DNA of 64,000 bases from assembly GCF_003265705.1 (NCBI RefSeq), contig NW_020312935.1, forward strand, positions 8,459,995 to 8,523,994, in the 5' to 3' direction. The position numbers and the translations under genes were made by a program. Under the pieces are notes generated by a model, which saw only the letters and a program-made list of their open reading frames with translations, did not search any database and was not told where the DNA came from. The DNA comes from Callorhinus ursinus (taxonomy: Eukaryota > Chordata > Mammalia > Carnivora > Otariidae). This document shows, in pieces, positions 33,840 through 45,059 of this stretch (positions are counted from its first letter, which is position 1; each line of letters starts with the position of its first letter).

Positions 33840-34140
33840 CTATGTGTCCAATAAGCCGAGCTCTGTAGAGGGTTAGCCTGGTACTGACCCAGGCCAGACA
33901 AAAATGAGCATAAGATATTACATCTCATCTTTCTGTCTTCAAGAAGCTTAATGTTTCCTTGGATGCAACATTGGAAGGGGCAACAGACACAATAAAAAAG
34001 AGCTCTCCTTGGGGGAGAAATTTAGAGGAACAGAGGTGCACAGCCTGCTGGGATCGGAGTATAGCAGGCCTTACTTGGGCAGGAGGTGAGGCTGGGGTCA
34101 GACCGGGGAGAAATGCATAAGCTGTGTTAACCAGGGTAGA
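33840..34140 (-). repeat. L2 LINE fragment, diverged
   Basis: 'TCTGTCTTCAAGAAGCTTAA' after a 'CAAAAATGAGCATAAGATAT' stretch follows the antisense L2 3' region. The minus-strand frame 33,925-34,143 overlaps it. Confidence 0.45.
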
Positions 34141-34737
34141 CATCTCCTGACCTGACAGGGAACCACTTAGTGTTTTAATATTGTCATATTTCTTTAATGT
34201 AAAGATTGTTGTCCTCTAGGAAGTGTTTCCATCAGGAAAGGAGTTTCTGTTTTGCCATGTGCATTACTGTCAAATGCTGAGATACTTGTTCATTCACAAC
34301 AAGGAGACAGATAAGCAAAATAAAATAAACTGCAGGAGGAGACATGAATTTTGTTCTGAGCTTTTGTGATTGCATGTGCTCTGCTTGCTTTGTTTATCCC
34401 AGCGATTCTTTCTAAAACTTTACCAGTTGACCATACAGACATCCCTGAAACCTTCCTGAAGCTGGGTTGTATTCATTTTTATTTGCTTGCCACTTCTCCC
34501 TCCCCTCAAAAGGTTAAAATGTAAAATTGCTGGCATTCTAGGGCAAAAATAAAATATACTCTCTTGAAGAAAGCTTCTTTCTTTTCCTTCTCTTCTACGT
34601 GTTCTCAGGTTCTATAACAGTACATAAACAGACTCCATGTATATTTGTGACTTTTATGGTGGATGTGCTTAGATTTTCCCCTTATTCTGATGTTTTATTC
34701 CTTTTTTATTCAGTAGAGAAACCACCAAGGCATAGCG

Positions 34738-34860
34738 GGAAGGCAGAGCCTTAGGAGTCAGGAAAATCTAGGTTGGAGTTCTTATTTTACTATTAATTAG
34801 CTTTGGTACGTTGGGTAAGTTATTTAACTTCTCTGACATTGCATTCCTTTCTCTTTTAGG
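34738..34860 (+). repeat. MIR SINE, 5' half
   Basis: 'GAGCCTTAGGAGTCAGGAAA' then 'GGTAAGTTATTTAACTTCTC' is the MIR head region. Confidence 0.65.
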
Positions 34861-34883
34861 AGGTAGGAACCAAATAAAACAAG

Positions 34884-34908
34884 CCCCCCCCCGCCCCCGC
34901 CCCGGGCT
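34884..34908 (+). repeat. C-rich low-complexity run
   Basis: A run of C with scattered G (four CpG within 25 bases), directly after the MIR. The minus strand is G-rich and could form a G-quadruplex. Confidence 0.8.
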
Positions 34909-35224
34909 GTTGGCAAGACCAGTGAAAAGAAAATTGCATGTAGAAGCACCAAGGCAAATGTATATGGGGGGTATATAGTAGGTGGCCAATAAAACGAGTT
35001 TCTAGCATCACAGCTGTTGATATGTTAACGAAGAGAAATCGAAAACGACCGACATCATTTGGGCAAGAAATAGAGATAAAATGTAGAGTAGCAGGAGGCT
35101 TGCTCATATGCTAGATGACTGTTTGTTTATTCATTTCCCAACGATATTACAAAGGCTGTGAATATTTATTTAGTTCTGCTCCCAATAGTCCTTCTAATAG
35201 GGAATTATTTGGGTACAACGAAAG

Positions 35225-35640
35225 ACATTTGTAAATGCGGCTGATAAGACTGGCATTGGACAAGGAGTGTTTTGTTGGACACAAGAATTCTATTGTCCCC
35301 GGCTTCAGTTGTCAAGTGCTCGGAGAACCCAGAATTTATGGTGGTAGCACAATGGGCCTTTCAGGGCCCAGCGAGAGAGCTGTGAGATCCCGCTCCCCGG
35401 CTTTTCAGGGCTTCTAATCTTTTTATCGGGCCTGGACAATGCCGGATTCAGCCGCTGCCTGAGCCTCCTGACTGTCCATTGGCCGCCAGGTATTGTGCGG
35501 TAATTACCATGGTGACAATGGACTCTCTCTACGCCAGTCCATCGGTGCTTTGGAAAACGGGGAAGGTTGTCACTTTGTATTAGGTGCCTCTAAAGGCATG
35601 GCTTACTTAGAAAAACTGCTAAAGAGAAATAAAGATAATC
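35225..35640. promoter_or_regulatory. candidate conserved regulatory element (non-coding)
   Basis: This repeat-free block keeps about 14 CpG in 360 bases (observed/expected near 0.6 by hand count) in an otherwise CpG-poor neighbourhood. It holds dense binding-site-like words: 'CCATTGGCC' (CCAAT-box type), 'TAATTACCATGGTGACAATG' (homeodomain, X-box-like and SOX-like words), and two further 'ACAAT' cores. The frame at 35,235-35,417 shows no family. The enhancer call is inference from composition only. Confidence 0.35.
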
Positions 35641-37337
35641 ATGTTAAGAGTTTGATTTAAAGGGCCACTGTGTCAAATCCATTTGGAGCCCAGGATGTCT
35701 TTTCGGATGTTTTCTTGTAATTACGGTCAGACATGGGGCGTCATCCCTGCTTTTTTTTTTCCAAAAAATTCAAAATCTATAAACCTATCTTACAAAATAT
35801 GTTTCACCATATGGTTTTGGAACTTTGGCGATAACAGGAAAGAGAAACACCCAATGACGATTATTAACTGAGTGTATTCATCCCTTCAGCAATGTCAGGA
35901 ACACGTTCATGTACCATAGGAAGAAGCCCCTGTTACAGGGTGCCCGCAGTCAGCTGCCTCCCTGCTGCCCCTTCTCCCACCCAAGGAGCAAGAAGACACA
36001 GCGACATCAGCAAAACGACTTGGTCTTTCCATTACAAGAGAAAATCATATGGCCTTTGCTTGACTTCTTTGCCAAAACACAGCAGTCTTAGAAGCCTGGT
36101 GTTTCATTTGTTTATTTAATAGCGATCTATTTAATCATAGTTTGTTTCAGTCAGCCCCCTACCAAAGTACTGGAAATTCCCTGTTGCATTGTTTTAGCAA
36201 AAAGTAGAAGTTTTCCGGGGTGATGTACTAGAGGGGTAGGTATGATTTACCCCAGGACATAGGTTTCATTGTGGGTTCTTAAATCTGGCAGGAGAGGAAT
36301 GGATTGTTGGTGATCCAGTCCAGTCAAGCTGCTTCCCTGCTCTAAGCACTGGGCACTTACGGCTTAGCCGATTTCTTCATCTGTAAAATGGAGCTGTCTC
36401 TATATTTGGGCTCCCCTGCTCCACTTAGTGACAACTCTTTCCCTTTTCACCTGCCACCCCCGTGCCCTACCTGCACCGGCACTGCATACACCGTAAGTGT
36501 CCCAGGATCATGTTGACATCGTGTTGATGGAGTCAGTGAGGTGGGGACTGTTTTAACCCAAATGTATGTATACTTTCAGCCCTTACCCTCCCCCAACCCT
36601 AGAACTACATATTGTTGTTTTTGTTGCCCTTGTACTCTTAACAGTGATCCTAGCCCATGCCTGGGCTGGCTGAGTCCACATTCTTGAAAAGGACCCATAC
36701 ATGTAGATCGATAAGCCAAGGCATTTGATTTGGAGCAGAGATCCTCAGAGAGGGACAGCAGTGTGACTCGTGGGTCAAAGGGAAGCCTACGGACTTCCAT
36801 GTACTGAGCCTTCTGAACACTCAGAGCTCAGCAGGAGATATCTGCCACAATCATACCCCCATCCTTACCCTGGCTTTTCTCCTTGCTTTTTGTAGGCTCA
36901 CTAAGGATTTCTCCATGCTGCTTCTCAGTGTTCTTTTTCCTGATTTCTCAATCTTTCTACAGTCATATATGGCTTGATATGTCTATACCCCTAGGAGGCT
37001 CAGTACTGCTGGCAGCTGAGCACAGCCCTGGATGGACCTGGGAGAAGGCAGTGACCCTGTATGGGGAGCGGGCCAGTCATGGCATGCAGGCCTTGAGAAA
37101 GGAAGGGGAGACACTCTGAGAGTAGGTAGGGGTAGATGCCACAGTGCTAGGCTGGATTTCCATGGCTCAGAAGGGAACACGAGATTCCAGGTCTTGCGGA
37201 GTCATGACAGGAAAAGAGGGAACACGAACATTCCAAGCAAGAACTCCAATGCGGAAAGAGAAGACAAGCAACATACATGCACAGGCCTCTCAGACCCAAC
37301 AAACTCTCTTCCCATTAACTCTGCTGAAAGTACAGAA
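35641..37337. other. unique DNA, nothing recognised
   Basis: No named repeat or exon. It contains a T-rich run near 35,751-35,760 and several short overlapping frames on both strands. Confidence 0.4.
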
Positions 37338-37552
37338 ACAGCTAAGATTTCTTTTTTTTTTTTTTTTGAGATTTTATTTATTTATTTGACGGAGAAGAAC
37401 AGAGGGGGGGGTGGGAGAGGGGGAAGGAGGCTTTCCGTGGAGCAGGGAGCCTGATGCAGGGCTCGATCCCAGGACCCTGGGATCGTGACCTGAGCCTAAG
37501 GCAGACGCTTAACAACTGAGCCACCCAGGTGCCCCCACAGCTAAGATTTCTT
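37338..37552 (-). mobile_element. Can-SINE with perfect 16-bp target-site duplications
   Basis: The poly-T start (about 37,354) is followed by 'GATTTTATTTATTTATTTGA', a G/A-rich variable region and the reversed head ending 'GAGCCACCCAGGTGCCCC'. The target-site duplication 'ACAGCTAAGATTTCTT' is identical at 37,338-37,353 and 37,537-37,552. The SINE body is therefore 37,354-37,536. It is tRNA-derived and non-coding; the overlapping frames on both strands are not genes. Confidence 0.95.
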
Positions 37553-38069
37553 CTGTCATTGTTTTCTTTCCTAAGAAGCATGGTGCGGTTGTATATCAAC
37601 ATTTTCCGTAGAACCTACAACCCTTCTCTCTCGAATGTTTGTCATCGGAATTCATAGACAATTCACCCAGCTATTTTTGCTTTCCTTCCAAAGCTCTTAA
37701 TTGTCTGTGCAGGCTTTTGGTGAAAGGAGTTTTATAGGGGATAGTTTTCAGGGAGGTAAATGATGTGAGGCAAGTGGAAGTTCAATTAGTTTTCATGGAT
37801 TTGAGAAGTAAACTTTTAAAAGCACAATGGCTACAGATTCGGCTGTATTATTAACTGACTGGATCCTGGGATCCAGGAGCTCAGGGTATCACGTCTGCAC
37901 TGCTGAATTCGGGTCCCACCTTGGGTGTTATTGGCTGCACACCTTGGGCAGGAGTCTTACCCTTTGAATAGTGGGGATAGATACCCAGATGGGCTCATGA
38001 CAACCAGAGTGGTGATATGCATTGGTGAGGCCTGTGGCAATGTCTGTTCCATTTATGGTGTACTAGTTG
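37553..38069. other. unique DNA
   Basis: Nothing recognised except a short perfect palindrome with 8-base arms at 37,859-37,876 ('CTGGATCC' / 'GGATCCAG'). Confidence 0.4.
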
Positions 38070-38540
38070 TCCCCTGCTGAGTAACATATTGTCCCCAATT
38101 TAGCGGCTTATAACAATTCACTATTACTTTTTATAGTTGAGTTTAGTGAAGTCATCTGGGTGGTTTTTACTTGGGGTCTCTCATGCTGTGTTGTCAGATG
38201 GCTGGACACATGAAGGTTTGACTGAGTTGGATGTCCAAGATGGCATCTTTGCTCACCATCTGGCACCTCAGCTTGGGTGCCTAGAATAGCTAGGTATGGC
38301 TGGGCATCTCTCTCTCTATCCATGCAGCTTCTCCACATGGCTAGCTGGAGCTTCCTCACAGCATGCGGGTCTAGAGTATTCAGACTTGACATGACAGCTG
38401 ACTTCTCCCAGATGAAGTTTTCCAAGAGCACAAGACAGGCTATAAGGTTTCTTATGACTCAGCTTCTGAAATCTTAGTGTTCCTTTGCTATGTTTCATTG
38501 GTGACCCAAGGACATCTCAGATTCACATAGAAGGGGTCCT
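38070..38540 (-). mobile_element. LTR-like sequence, MaLR/ERVL type (uncertain)
   Basis: 'GCTGAGTAACATATTGTCCC' with 'AGCGGCTTATAACAATTCAC' at the start resembles the reversed end of MaLR/ERVL LTRs ('cannot, lacks, shows on' order), and 'CTTCTCCACATGGCTAGCTG' further in fits the same. I cannot name the subfamily. The frames on both strands here (longest 38,108-38,431 minus, 107 codons) are within the repeat. Confidence 0.45.
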
Positions 38541-38618
38541 GGAGCATGGCTATCTGGGGGTATGGTTCATTTGAGAGGGGGGCATTTTTGGAGACTAGCT
38601 CAACATGTAATGTGGTTG

Positions 38619-38844
38619 CAAAGTGGGGTTCTTGGGGCACCTGGGTGGCTCAGTCATTAGGCGTCTGTCTTCAGCTCGGGTCATGATCCCAGGGTCCTGG
38701 GATCGAGCCCCACATCGGGCTCCCTGCTTGGCGGGAAGCCTGCTTCTCCCTTTCCCACTCCCCCTGCTTGTGTTCCCTCTCTCGCTGTGTCTCTATCAAA
38801 TAAATAAATAAAATCTTAAAAAAAAACAACAAAGTGGGGTTCTT
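38619..38844 (+). mobile_element. young Can-SINE with perfect 15-bp target-site duplications
   Basis: The head 'GGGGCACCTGGGTGGCTCAG' is followed by the promoter region ending in 'GGGTCCTGGGATCGAGCCCC', a C/T-rich segment and the tail '(AAATA)n AAATCTTAAA'. The target-site duplication 'CAAAGTGGGGTTCTT' is identical at 38,619-38,633 and 38,830-38,844, so the SINE body is 38,634-38,829. The close fit to the family consensus and intact target-site duplications indicate a recent insertion. The head type differs from dog SINEC_Cf as I recall it. Confidence 0.97.
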
Positions 38845-39183
38845 CATCAATTATGTGTTCTATGAATTATCCATGTGGCTTTTTCTCTGACTTCATGTTC
38901 ATCTAGGAATAACCCCATTGCTGTTCTGTCCTCAACATCCTGGGAATAGCACACAATAGGAAATTTTCTTGTTCTTGCTTCAGTCACCAAATCAAGATGC
39001 TATGGACACATTTGAGATTTATAATTTATTTCAGCCCTTCATCAAGAAGGGTTTTTGCTTGTTGTTGTTGCTGTTGTTTGGGGAAGTTGTGGTGTGTGAG
39101 GAATAGCTGTTGGATGGAACCAAGATGAGATAAGGAAAAGTATATTTGGAAACAAAAAGGAAGCATAATAAAGTCAAATAAGA

Positions 39184-39430
39184 AGCTGTTTCACTTCTTT
39201 CTTTTAAATATTTTATTTATTTTAGAGAGAGAGGGAGAAAGCAAGGAGGGGAAGGAGCAGAGGGAGAGGGACGGGGAAGGGGAAAGAATCCCAAGCAGAC
39301 TCCACACTGAGTGCAGAGCCTGACACGGGACTCAGTCTCATGACCCTGAGATCATGACTTGAGCCGAAACCAAGAGTTGGACACCTAAATGACTGAGCTA
39401 CCCAGGTGCCCCAGAGCTATTTCACTTCTT
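39184..39430 (-). mobile_element. Can-SINE with 16-bp target-site duplications, one mismatch
   Basis: The target-site duplications read 'AGCTGTTTCACTTCTT' at 39,184-39,199 and 'AGCTATTTCACTTCTT' at 39,415-39,430. Between them are 'AAATATTTTATTTATTTTAG', a purine-rich region, 'CATGACCCTGAGATCATGAC' and the reversed head 'GAGCTACCCAGGTGCCCC'. It is somewhat more diverged than the copy at 38,634. Confidence 0.95.
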
Positions 39431-39431
39431 A

Positions 39432-40298
39432 ATGCTGCCTGGGTTGATCCTAGAAGGTAGAAGCCCTAGAGATGAAGGACATTCAAGAAAGACTTTATGC
39501 CATTGTGTTACGGCTATGCCAGCCACCACCTTCCTTGGTTCAGTGCCTCAGTTTTTGAAGACAACAGCTGTTCAGACACTCTGTATTCCTCTCCATTCAC
39601 TGAACAGATATACATTGAACAGCTGCTCTGGGCTAGGAAATGTGTTAAACACTTTGGGAGATATGAAGATGAATCAGACCAGAATCCAGGCAGAACACAG
39701 CCCCCACACAGAAATCAGAGTGTGCTGTAGTGCGGGAGGGGGCGGAGAGAAATGTAGTCTTGATGAAGAATTGCGGCTCTGTCAGCCCAGGGCTCAGCTC
39801 CGCTGGGGTAGGGATGACATCTCCTACCACCGCCACCACCCCTGTCTCTCTTTGCCCTTGAGACTGTCACTCCACGAGGCTCCGGCAGCACCAGAACACT
39901 GCTTGTCCCTTGCGGAGGGACGGTACCTACTTTGGACTCAGATAGAATGTGTGTTCTCTCAGAAACTGGCTCCAAGAGTTGATATCGCCCCTACAGGTTT
40001 GTTGCTAGTGCTGGAACAAATGGATGTGATGTCCGTAGCATGGTGTAAGAAGTTGGATGGATGGCTGCTCTTATCTTTTTGTCAAAATACCAAAAGCACA
40101 TATAGTGAGTCACATCACCTTTTGGTAGCTCTAAACCCATGGCAAATTTTTTCTCACTTTTCACACAAGTGTGAGAATTTCTTTACATCTCTCTCTCCAC
40201 ACTTGGACTATTCTCCTCTAAGGAAAAAGTCTATTTACGCAACTGTGTGTGCCCAGTATCTAGGACTGTGTCATTTTATTGATTCATGTCACCTCTAG
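39432..40298 (+). other. longest open reading frame in the window, 288 codons, not supported as a gene
   Basis: The frame starts two bases after the right target-site duplication of the Can-SINE and runs 867 bases. I recognise no domain, signal peptide, membrane segment or family. It reads through an antisense L2 fragment (39,595-39,720), which argues against constraint. There is no splice-site or promoter support. It could be a chance frame in a stop-poor stretch or part of an unknown lineage-specific transcript. Confidence 0.15.
39595..39720 (-). repeat. L2 LINE 3' fragment
   Basis: 'TCACTGAACAGATATACATT' then 'GGGCTAGGAAATGTGTTAAA' and 'GATATGAAGATGAATCAGAC' is antisense L2 order. Confidence 0.65.
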
Positions 40299-41274
40299 GT
40301 TAATAATGATCCTTTCACTTTTTGCAGAAATCACTGTATTTTCGGCTCAGTGGCCCTGTGACACTCGTTCCGGTTGTCATTTGTTGAGCGACCAATCAGA
40401 TGGGTGGAGTGTGTTATAGAAATTGGCAGCAAGTATCCAATGGGTGAAGAAGGTAAGATGGAGCTACTTTACTGTACTATGAATGTGGAGATGGAAGTGA
40501 CGCCCAGCAGGCCCCTCCCTCCAACCTGCCTTTGTTTGAATCTGCACCAAATCGAAAGCAGAATCTTAGAGGGAAGTTGGCCTACTTAGGCTTTGAGGAA
40601 TGTGATTATTCACTGTTGTTCTTGGGTTCTCTTTATTGAACACCTGATACATACTAGTACAAGGATGATCGTTTTTGTTGTTGTTTGGTTTGTTTTTTTT
40701 TTTTTTTTTGGTGGGGGGAGGGATGACTATAGAAGGTTCAGAGTAGAAAGAAGGAACTAAAAGGGATTCTTTAGCAAAGACTCAGCTAGACAGACTAAGA
40801 CAATTGCCATGTTGCTTCTTCCTCCTTTTCTTCTTTTGAAGAGAATTCTATAAATATGAACAAGGTGGCTTATATCCCATGGCCAGGAGGCTGAACCTTT
40901 TAGACCTCAAAAGGCAGACCACAAGATAAGCCAAAAGGCTGATTTCAGCTCCCAGGCCCAGCTCTGCCATTCACTGTCCCTGTGCCCTGAGATTAATGAG
41001 CATTTTCTGAGCCACAGGGTAGTTGGACCTAGGGTCATTAACAGTTCTTAAGTTTTAGGATTTTATGAATCCATTTACCTCCTATCTTCTCAGCAGCAAC
41101 TAGAGCTATTTTTATAGGACATCCAAATATCCAGATAGAAATATAAGAATTAATTCTATTGGCATGACTCCCTACATTTTAGGGTTCTCGATCCATCCAT
41201 CCTTATGTCTATGGCTCATCTCCATGAGGATGTCCACCAGGTGTCTTAAATTCAGAGGCCAAATACAAGTCATG
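40299..41274. other. unique DNA, nothing recognised
   Basis: No repeat is named. A poly-T run at 40,692-40,709 is followed by a G-rich patch. Short frames only. Confidence 0.4.
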
Positions 41275-42148
41275 GTTTTCTCCTCTCAACCTTCACTTTG
41301 TCCTGTGTGTCATATTTCAGGGTAGCATCAAAACTCACCCAGATCAGAAACATGGGAGGGGTACCATATGCCTCTCAATCCCTTACCTCCAAGAGCAATT
41401 TATTCCTGTTGATTCCTACTGGTGCTACTCTGATTATCTCTGAGATATTTTTTTATTTCTCTCTCTCCCCACTGCCATCCTCCAAACATGAGCCTGGTCC
41501 TCTTTCTCCAGAGTTATTGCAATTGCTGCCTGACAGGTCATTTTGCCTCTGGGGTTACTTCATCTCCAGCATGATACATCTTCCATACAAATACTGAGCA
41601 ATGTCCCTGCGTCCAAGTATTATGTTACTTTCCTACTTAATCTTTTCAGTGTCAGAGATCTGATTCCTTAGTAAGTCTCTAGGACCCCTTCAGGGATAGG
41701 GCCACTGTTTTGCTGTCTAGACTCATCTCTCAGCCATTCTCTTTGCACACTCAGCCCTTACTAGACACATCCACTGTGGGATCTACTGTAGGGCATACCT
41801 GTCACTTTCCCAAAGCCCCATGATCTCTCTCTCTCTCTCTTCACAAGCCAACTCTTGCTCACTTTATATCTTAGCTTGGAACTCACTATCTCTAAGTATT
41901 TCTCTTCAATCCCTGAAGACTGAGCTATGGGTGTCTCCTAGACAATACTTTAGTAGTCTGATATTATACCATTTACTGTGATTTTGACAGTGGGCTGTGA
42001 TTATCTGTTTAATTACCTATCTTCCCGGCTGGACCTGGAGGTTCTTGAGAGCAGGACTTATTTGGGGAGCACTGTGTTCCTAGTTGCAACCACTGTATCT
42101 GGCCCAAAGTAGATTCTCAATAAATATTTATTAAACATATGAATAGAG
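41275..42148 (+). repeat. L2 LINE, long 3' portion
   Basis: This is one of the longest L2 copies here. 'CCAGAGTTATTGCAATTGCT' and 'GCCTGACAGGTCATTTTGCC' belong to the L2 end-of-ORF2 region, and the terminus 'GTAGATTCTCAATAAATATT' followed by 'TATTAAACATATGAATAGA' is the L2 3' end. The frame at 41,298-41,597 (99 codons) is a remnant of it. Confidence 0.8.
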
Positions 42149-42214
42149 ACTTTAAGAATACTTTGAATAGAATATGAGGAAGGGGAGCTAATATTACAAC
42201 AGAGAAAAGTCATA

Positions 42215-42400
42215 ATAATGACAGTTAACAGGTATCTAGTGCTTAGTACACGTCAGGCAAATAAGATATTTAAAGACATCGTCTCCCACGAATCCTTACA
42301 AAAACCTAATGCAGTGGGTACTATAAATGTCCAAGATTTGCTAAATAAGAAAATTGAGTCTTGGAAAGGATAAGTAACTTGCCTATGGCCATATTGGCAT
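42215..42400 (+). repeat. MIRb SINE
   Basis: 'GGTATCTAGTGCTTAGTACA', 'AATCCTTACAAAAACCTAAT' and 'AGGATAAGTAACTTGCCTAT' follow MIRb from head to core. Confidence 0.75.
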
Positions 42401-43410
42401 AATTTTTGTCCTTGGAAATTTTTATCTTTGAGAAGTCTGATTTTAGCTAGAGCTAATGGATTTTACCACACCCCTCTTTTCTCTTACCCCTGAATAAATC
42501 TGCTCTGTTATGGACCAAAAAACAACCAACCAGTTCCAGCCTAGGAGGCGGGACTTTTCCCCTGAATCCCACGCAAGCTTTTGTGACAAAAAATGGTCAT
42601 CCCTGTGACTAGACTCGTAAACCTTTGGTGATTTTCTAGGTGTTATACACTCATATGTGAATGTGCACTGTTCGAGGACAAAATTTCAATTTGGGGAACT
42701 CCTTAAACTGTTTCTGCCATGCTCTGGTCCGTGTTTGTTACGGGAATAAGCTGATGAGGGAGCAGAGCGGCACTTCCCTGCAGAGGCACCCATAAGATCT
42801 GGAGTGTACGACTGGCTCCCCTCAAATTAGCATATTTTGCACTCATTTGCTCCAAAGCCTGGCTCAGCAGATGAGACGCAGCCCTCCTGTAGACATGTCT
42901 GAGAGTGATGATCATCTCATTGCTGCCAAGCCAAATGGGTCTCTTCATTTCATTGGCTCTGTGAATTCTTCAATAGAACATGCAACTGACATTTCCCATT
43001 TTTCTAGATACTAGGGACAATTAGAATGAGGTATCAATGAAGCAGAGTCAGAAGCTAAATAGAAAGCACTTGAATTTAATTTATCTTCTAGGAAACATGC
43101 TAGTTTTTTTTCTACTTAGAAATTAAGAACGCTTATTTAGAAGAGTTCTGCATAGCTTTTTTCCACGGAGAGGAAGGTAAACTATTCTAATGCTCGTAAC
43201 ATTAAAAAGCAGACAGAATGGCCGTTTTCTCTTTCTGGCAAAGATTCTTGTTTTACAGAGAGGATTTTTTTTCCTTGAAGAAAGGAAAGACTTGTTCATG
43301 ATTATACTGTAAGGTTTTGGAAAAACAAAACAAGATTAACCAACAACTTAGGCTCCAGACTCAGATTCTTGATTCCCCCATCAGTTCACAAGAGTAGTGT
43401 TTCTTTTTCT
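42401..43410. other. unique DNA, some conserved-looking
   Basis: No repeat named. The stretch at about 42,700-42,960 is repeat-free with balanced composition and carries an 'AATTAGCATATTTTGC' word with octamer-like character. No exon is supported (a minus-strand frame at 42,703-42,948 shows no family). Confidence 0.35.
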
Positions 43411-43412
43411 TT

Positions 43413-43640
43413 TTTCTTTCTTTCTTTCTTTCCTTTTTAAGATTTTATTTATTTGTTTGACAGAAAGAGCACGAGAGAGAGAGAGAAAACGAGCACAAGC
43501 AGGGAGAGCGGCAGGCAGAAGGAGAGGGAGAAGCAGGCTCCCCGCTGAGCAGAGAGCCTGACACGGGGCTCGATGCCAGGACCCTGGGATCATGATCCGA
43601 GCTGAATGCAGACGCTTAACCAACGGAGCCACCCAGGTGT
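43413..43640 (-). mobile_element. Can-SINE with diverged head
   Basis: A T-rich (TTTC)n start precedes 'GATTTTATTTATTTGTTTGA', a purine-rich region, 'GGACCCTGGGATCATGATCC' and the reversed head 'GGAGCCACCCAGGTG', after which the usual terminal C-run is missing. Flanking 'GTAGTGTTTCTT' (upstream) and 'GCAGCATTTCTT' (downstream) differ by three transitions and may be decayed target-site duplications. Confidence 0.9.
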
Positions 43641-44609
43641 TGCAAAGGCAGCATTTCTTGAAAGAACCTGTGGTGTGCTGTGCACACAGCCAGAGTCAAA
43701 AGGGCACTTCCCTTTTCCTCGAGGAGCTGACAGCCAAGTTGTTCTGTATAAAGTGCTCAAAATCCAGGCAGGAAGGAAAAAGAGAGAGATGGGGTAGAGA
43801 CAGGGATAAAGAAAGAGAAAGGCTTTTAACAAATGGTAGGGAAGTGGTTTGGGCTTGCAAGATCAGCTCTCGGGCTGACCTCCAGGGAGATCCACTTGAG
43901 CTTCATCCCTGACACGTTTCACTTGTGGCCCTCCTCAGCGCAGGGGAGGACTTACCTGGGGATTAGCCACAGGCTAGGGCTTCTCAGCCCTGCTACCTCA
44001 CTGGGCTTTTATAGTAGGGCACTTGGGCACAGATAGGAATGTCTTCAAGTGAAAAGTTATTTGCCCTTATGTTCAAGAAAAGCTTCCACACATGGAGATC
44101 CTCCTGAGTGATCATCAGCAGGGGCTAGTGGTCCTAGGTCACCCAATTATCTTTCAGTTGCATAAAAATCAATCCCCAAAAAGCTGCTTGGTGGGGGAGG
44201 GGGGAGGCAGCTCACCTGTGCTGAAGTATCCACCAGGCTCTGCTTTGTCCCTGACAGTTTGAAATGTTGGCAGCCCGCCTTCCAACCCCCTGTACCTGCT
44301 GGGTCTGTCTGTGAATGCACATTTCCTATTTCGGGATGTAGGCCACTGTGGAGAAAGAGGCCAAGTATCTGTCACTTGGATAAAAAAGCAGACACTCAGT
44401 CCACTCGCTGACTCCTTTGCAGATCTTTGGTGTGTAGGATATGACTGTCAGTCCTGCAGTCAGCTAAGAATTATAGGAAGCTCTCATGGGCCAGGCAGCA
44501 TGAGGGTCCTATCTTTGCCTACATCAATACCGAAGGGAAACACTTCAACCACAGTTGTGGATCTTTCATCTTGCTTTAACTAATGATGAACAAAATGCAG
44601 AGGCCACTC
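43641..44609. other. unique DNA, nothing recognised
   Basis: No repeat named. Overlapping frames at 43,592-43,912, 43,606-43,797 and 43,590-43,832 run into the Can-SINE and are rejected. Confidence 0.4.
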
Positions 44610-44850
44610 CTGATAATAACGGTGAGAGCTGATACTTAACGAGCACACCCATGGGCAGGCACTGGGCTACGTGCTTTACATCCACAATCCTGTTGGACAT
44701 CACCAGAACTTTGAGTGGTATGTGAAGTCTTCGTGATTCTTTTATAGATGAGCACCCTGAGGTTCAGAGAGGTTAAAATCAACTTGCTAAGGGACACGTG
44801 CTTTACAATGGGTAGAGCCAAGGTCTCTCCTCCTGAGCACAGACTCTTCC
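44610..44850 (+). repeat. MIRb SINE, near full length
   Basis: 'GGCAGGCACTGGGCTACGTG', 'TTTACATCCACAATCCTGTT', 'CACCCTGAGGTTCAGAGAGG' and 'GTAGAGCCAAGGTCTCTCCT' follow MIRb head to tail. Confidence 0.85.
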
Positions 44851-45059
44851 AGTTCTTTTGTAGCTTGCCTTCCAGTCTTAACAAAGTTGGAGGGCAATTA
44901 TATTATAATTCTTTTGGTATGGCCATGTCCTAAATATCCACTTGGGTTATAAAGGAGACCTAGCGGCTTCTGGCTAATGCATTAGAATGCAGCTGAATGT
45001 GTACACTGAGCGAGAGGTAACACATTGGGAGAGGCAAAGAGAGCCCTGGATCTGTTCAC

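Noticed and set aside
38634..38829. tRNA-like promoter region in Can-SINE heads
   Set aside because: Can-SINEs are tRNA-derived retrotransposons; no intact tRNA gene with anticodon arm and 3' end is present.
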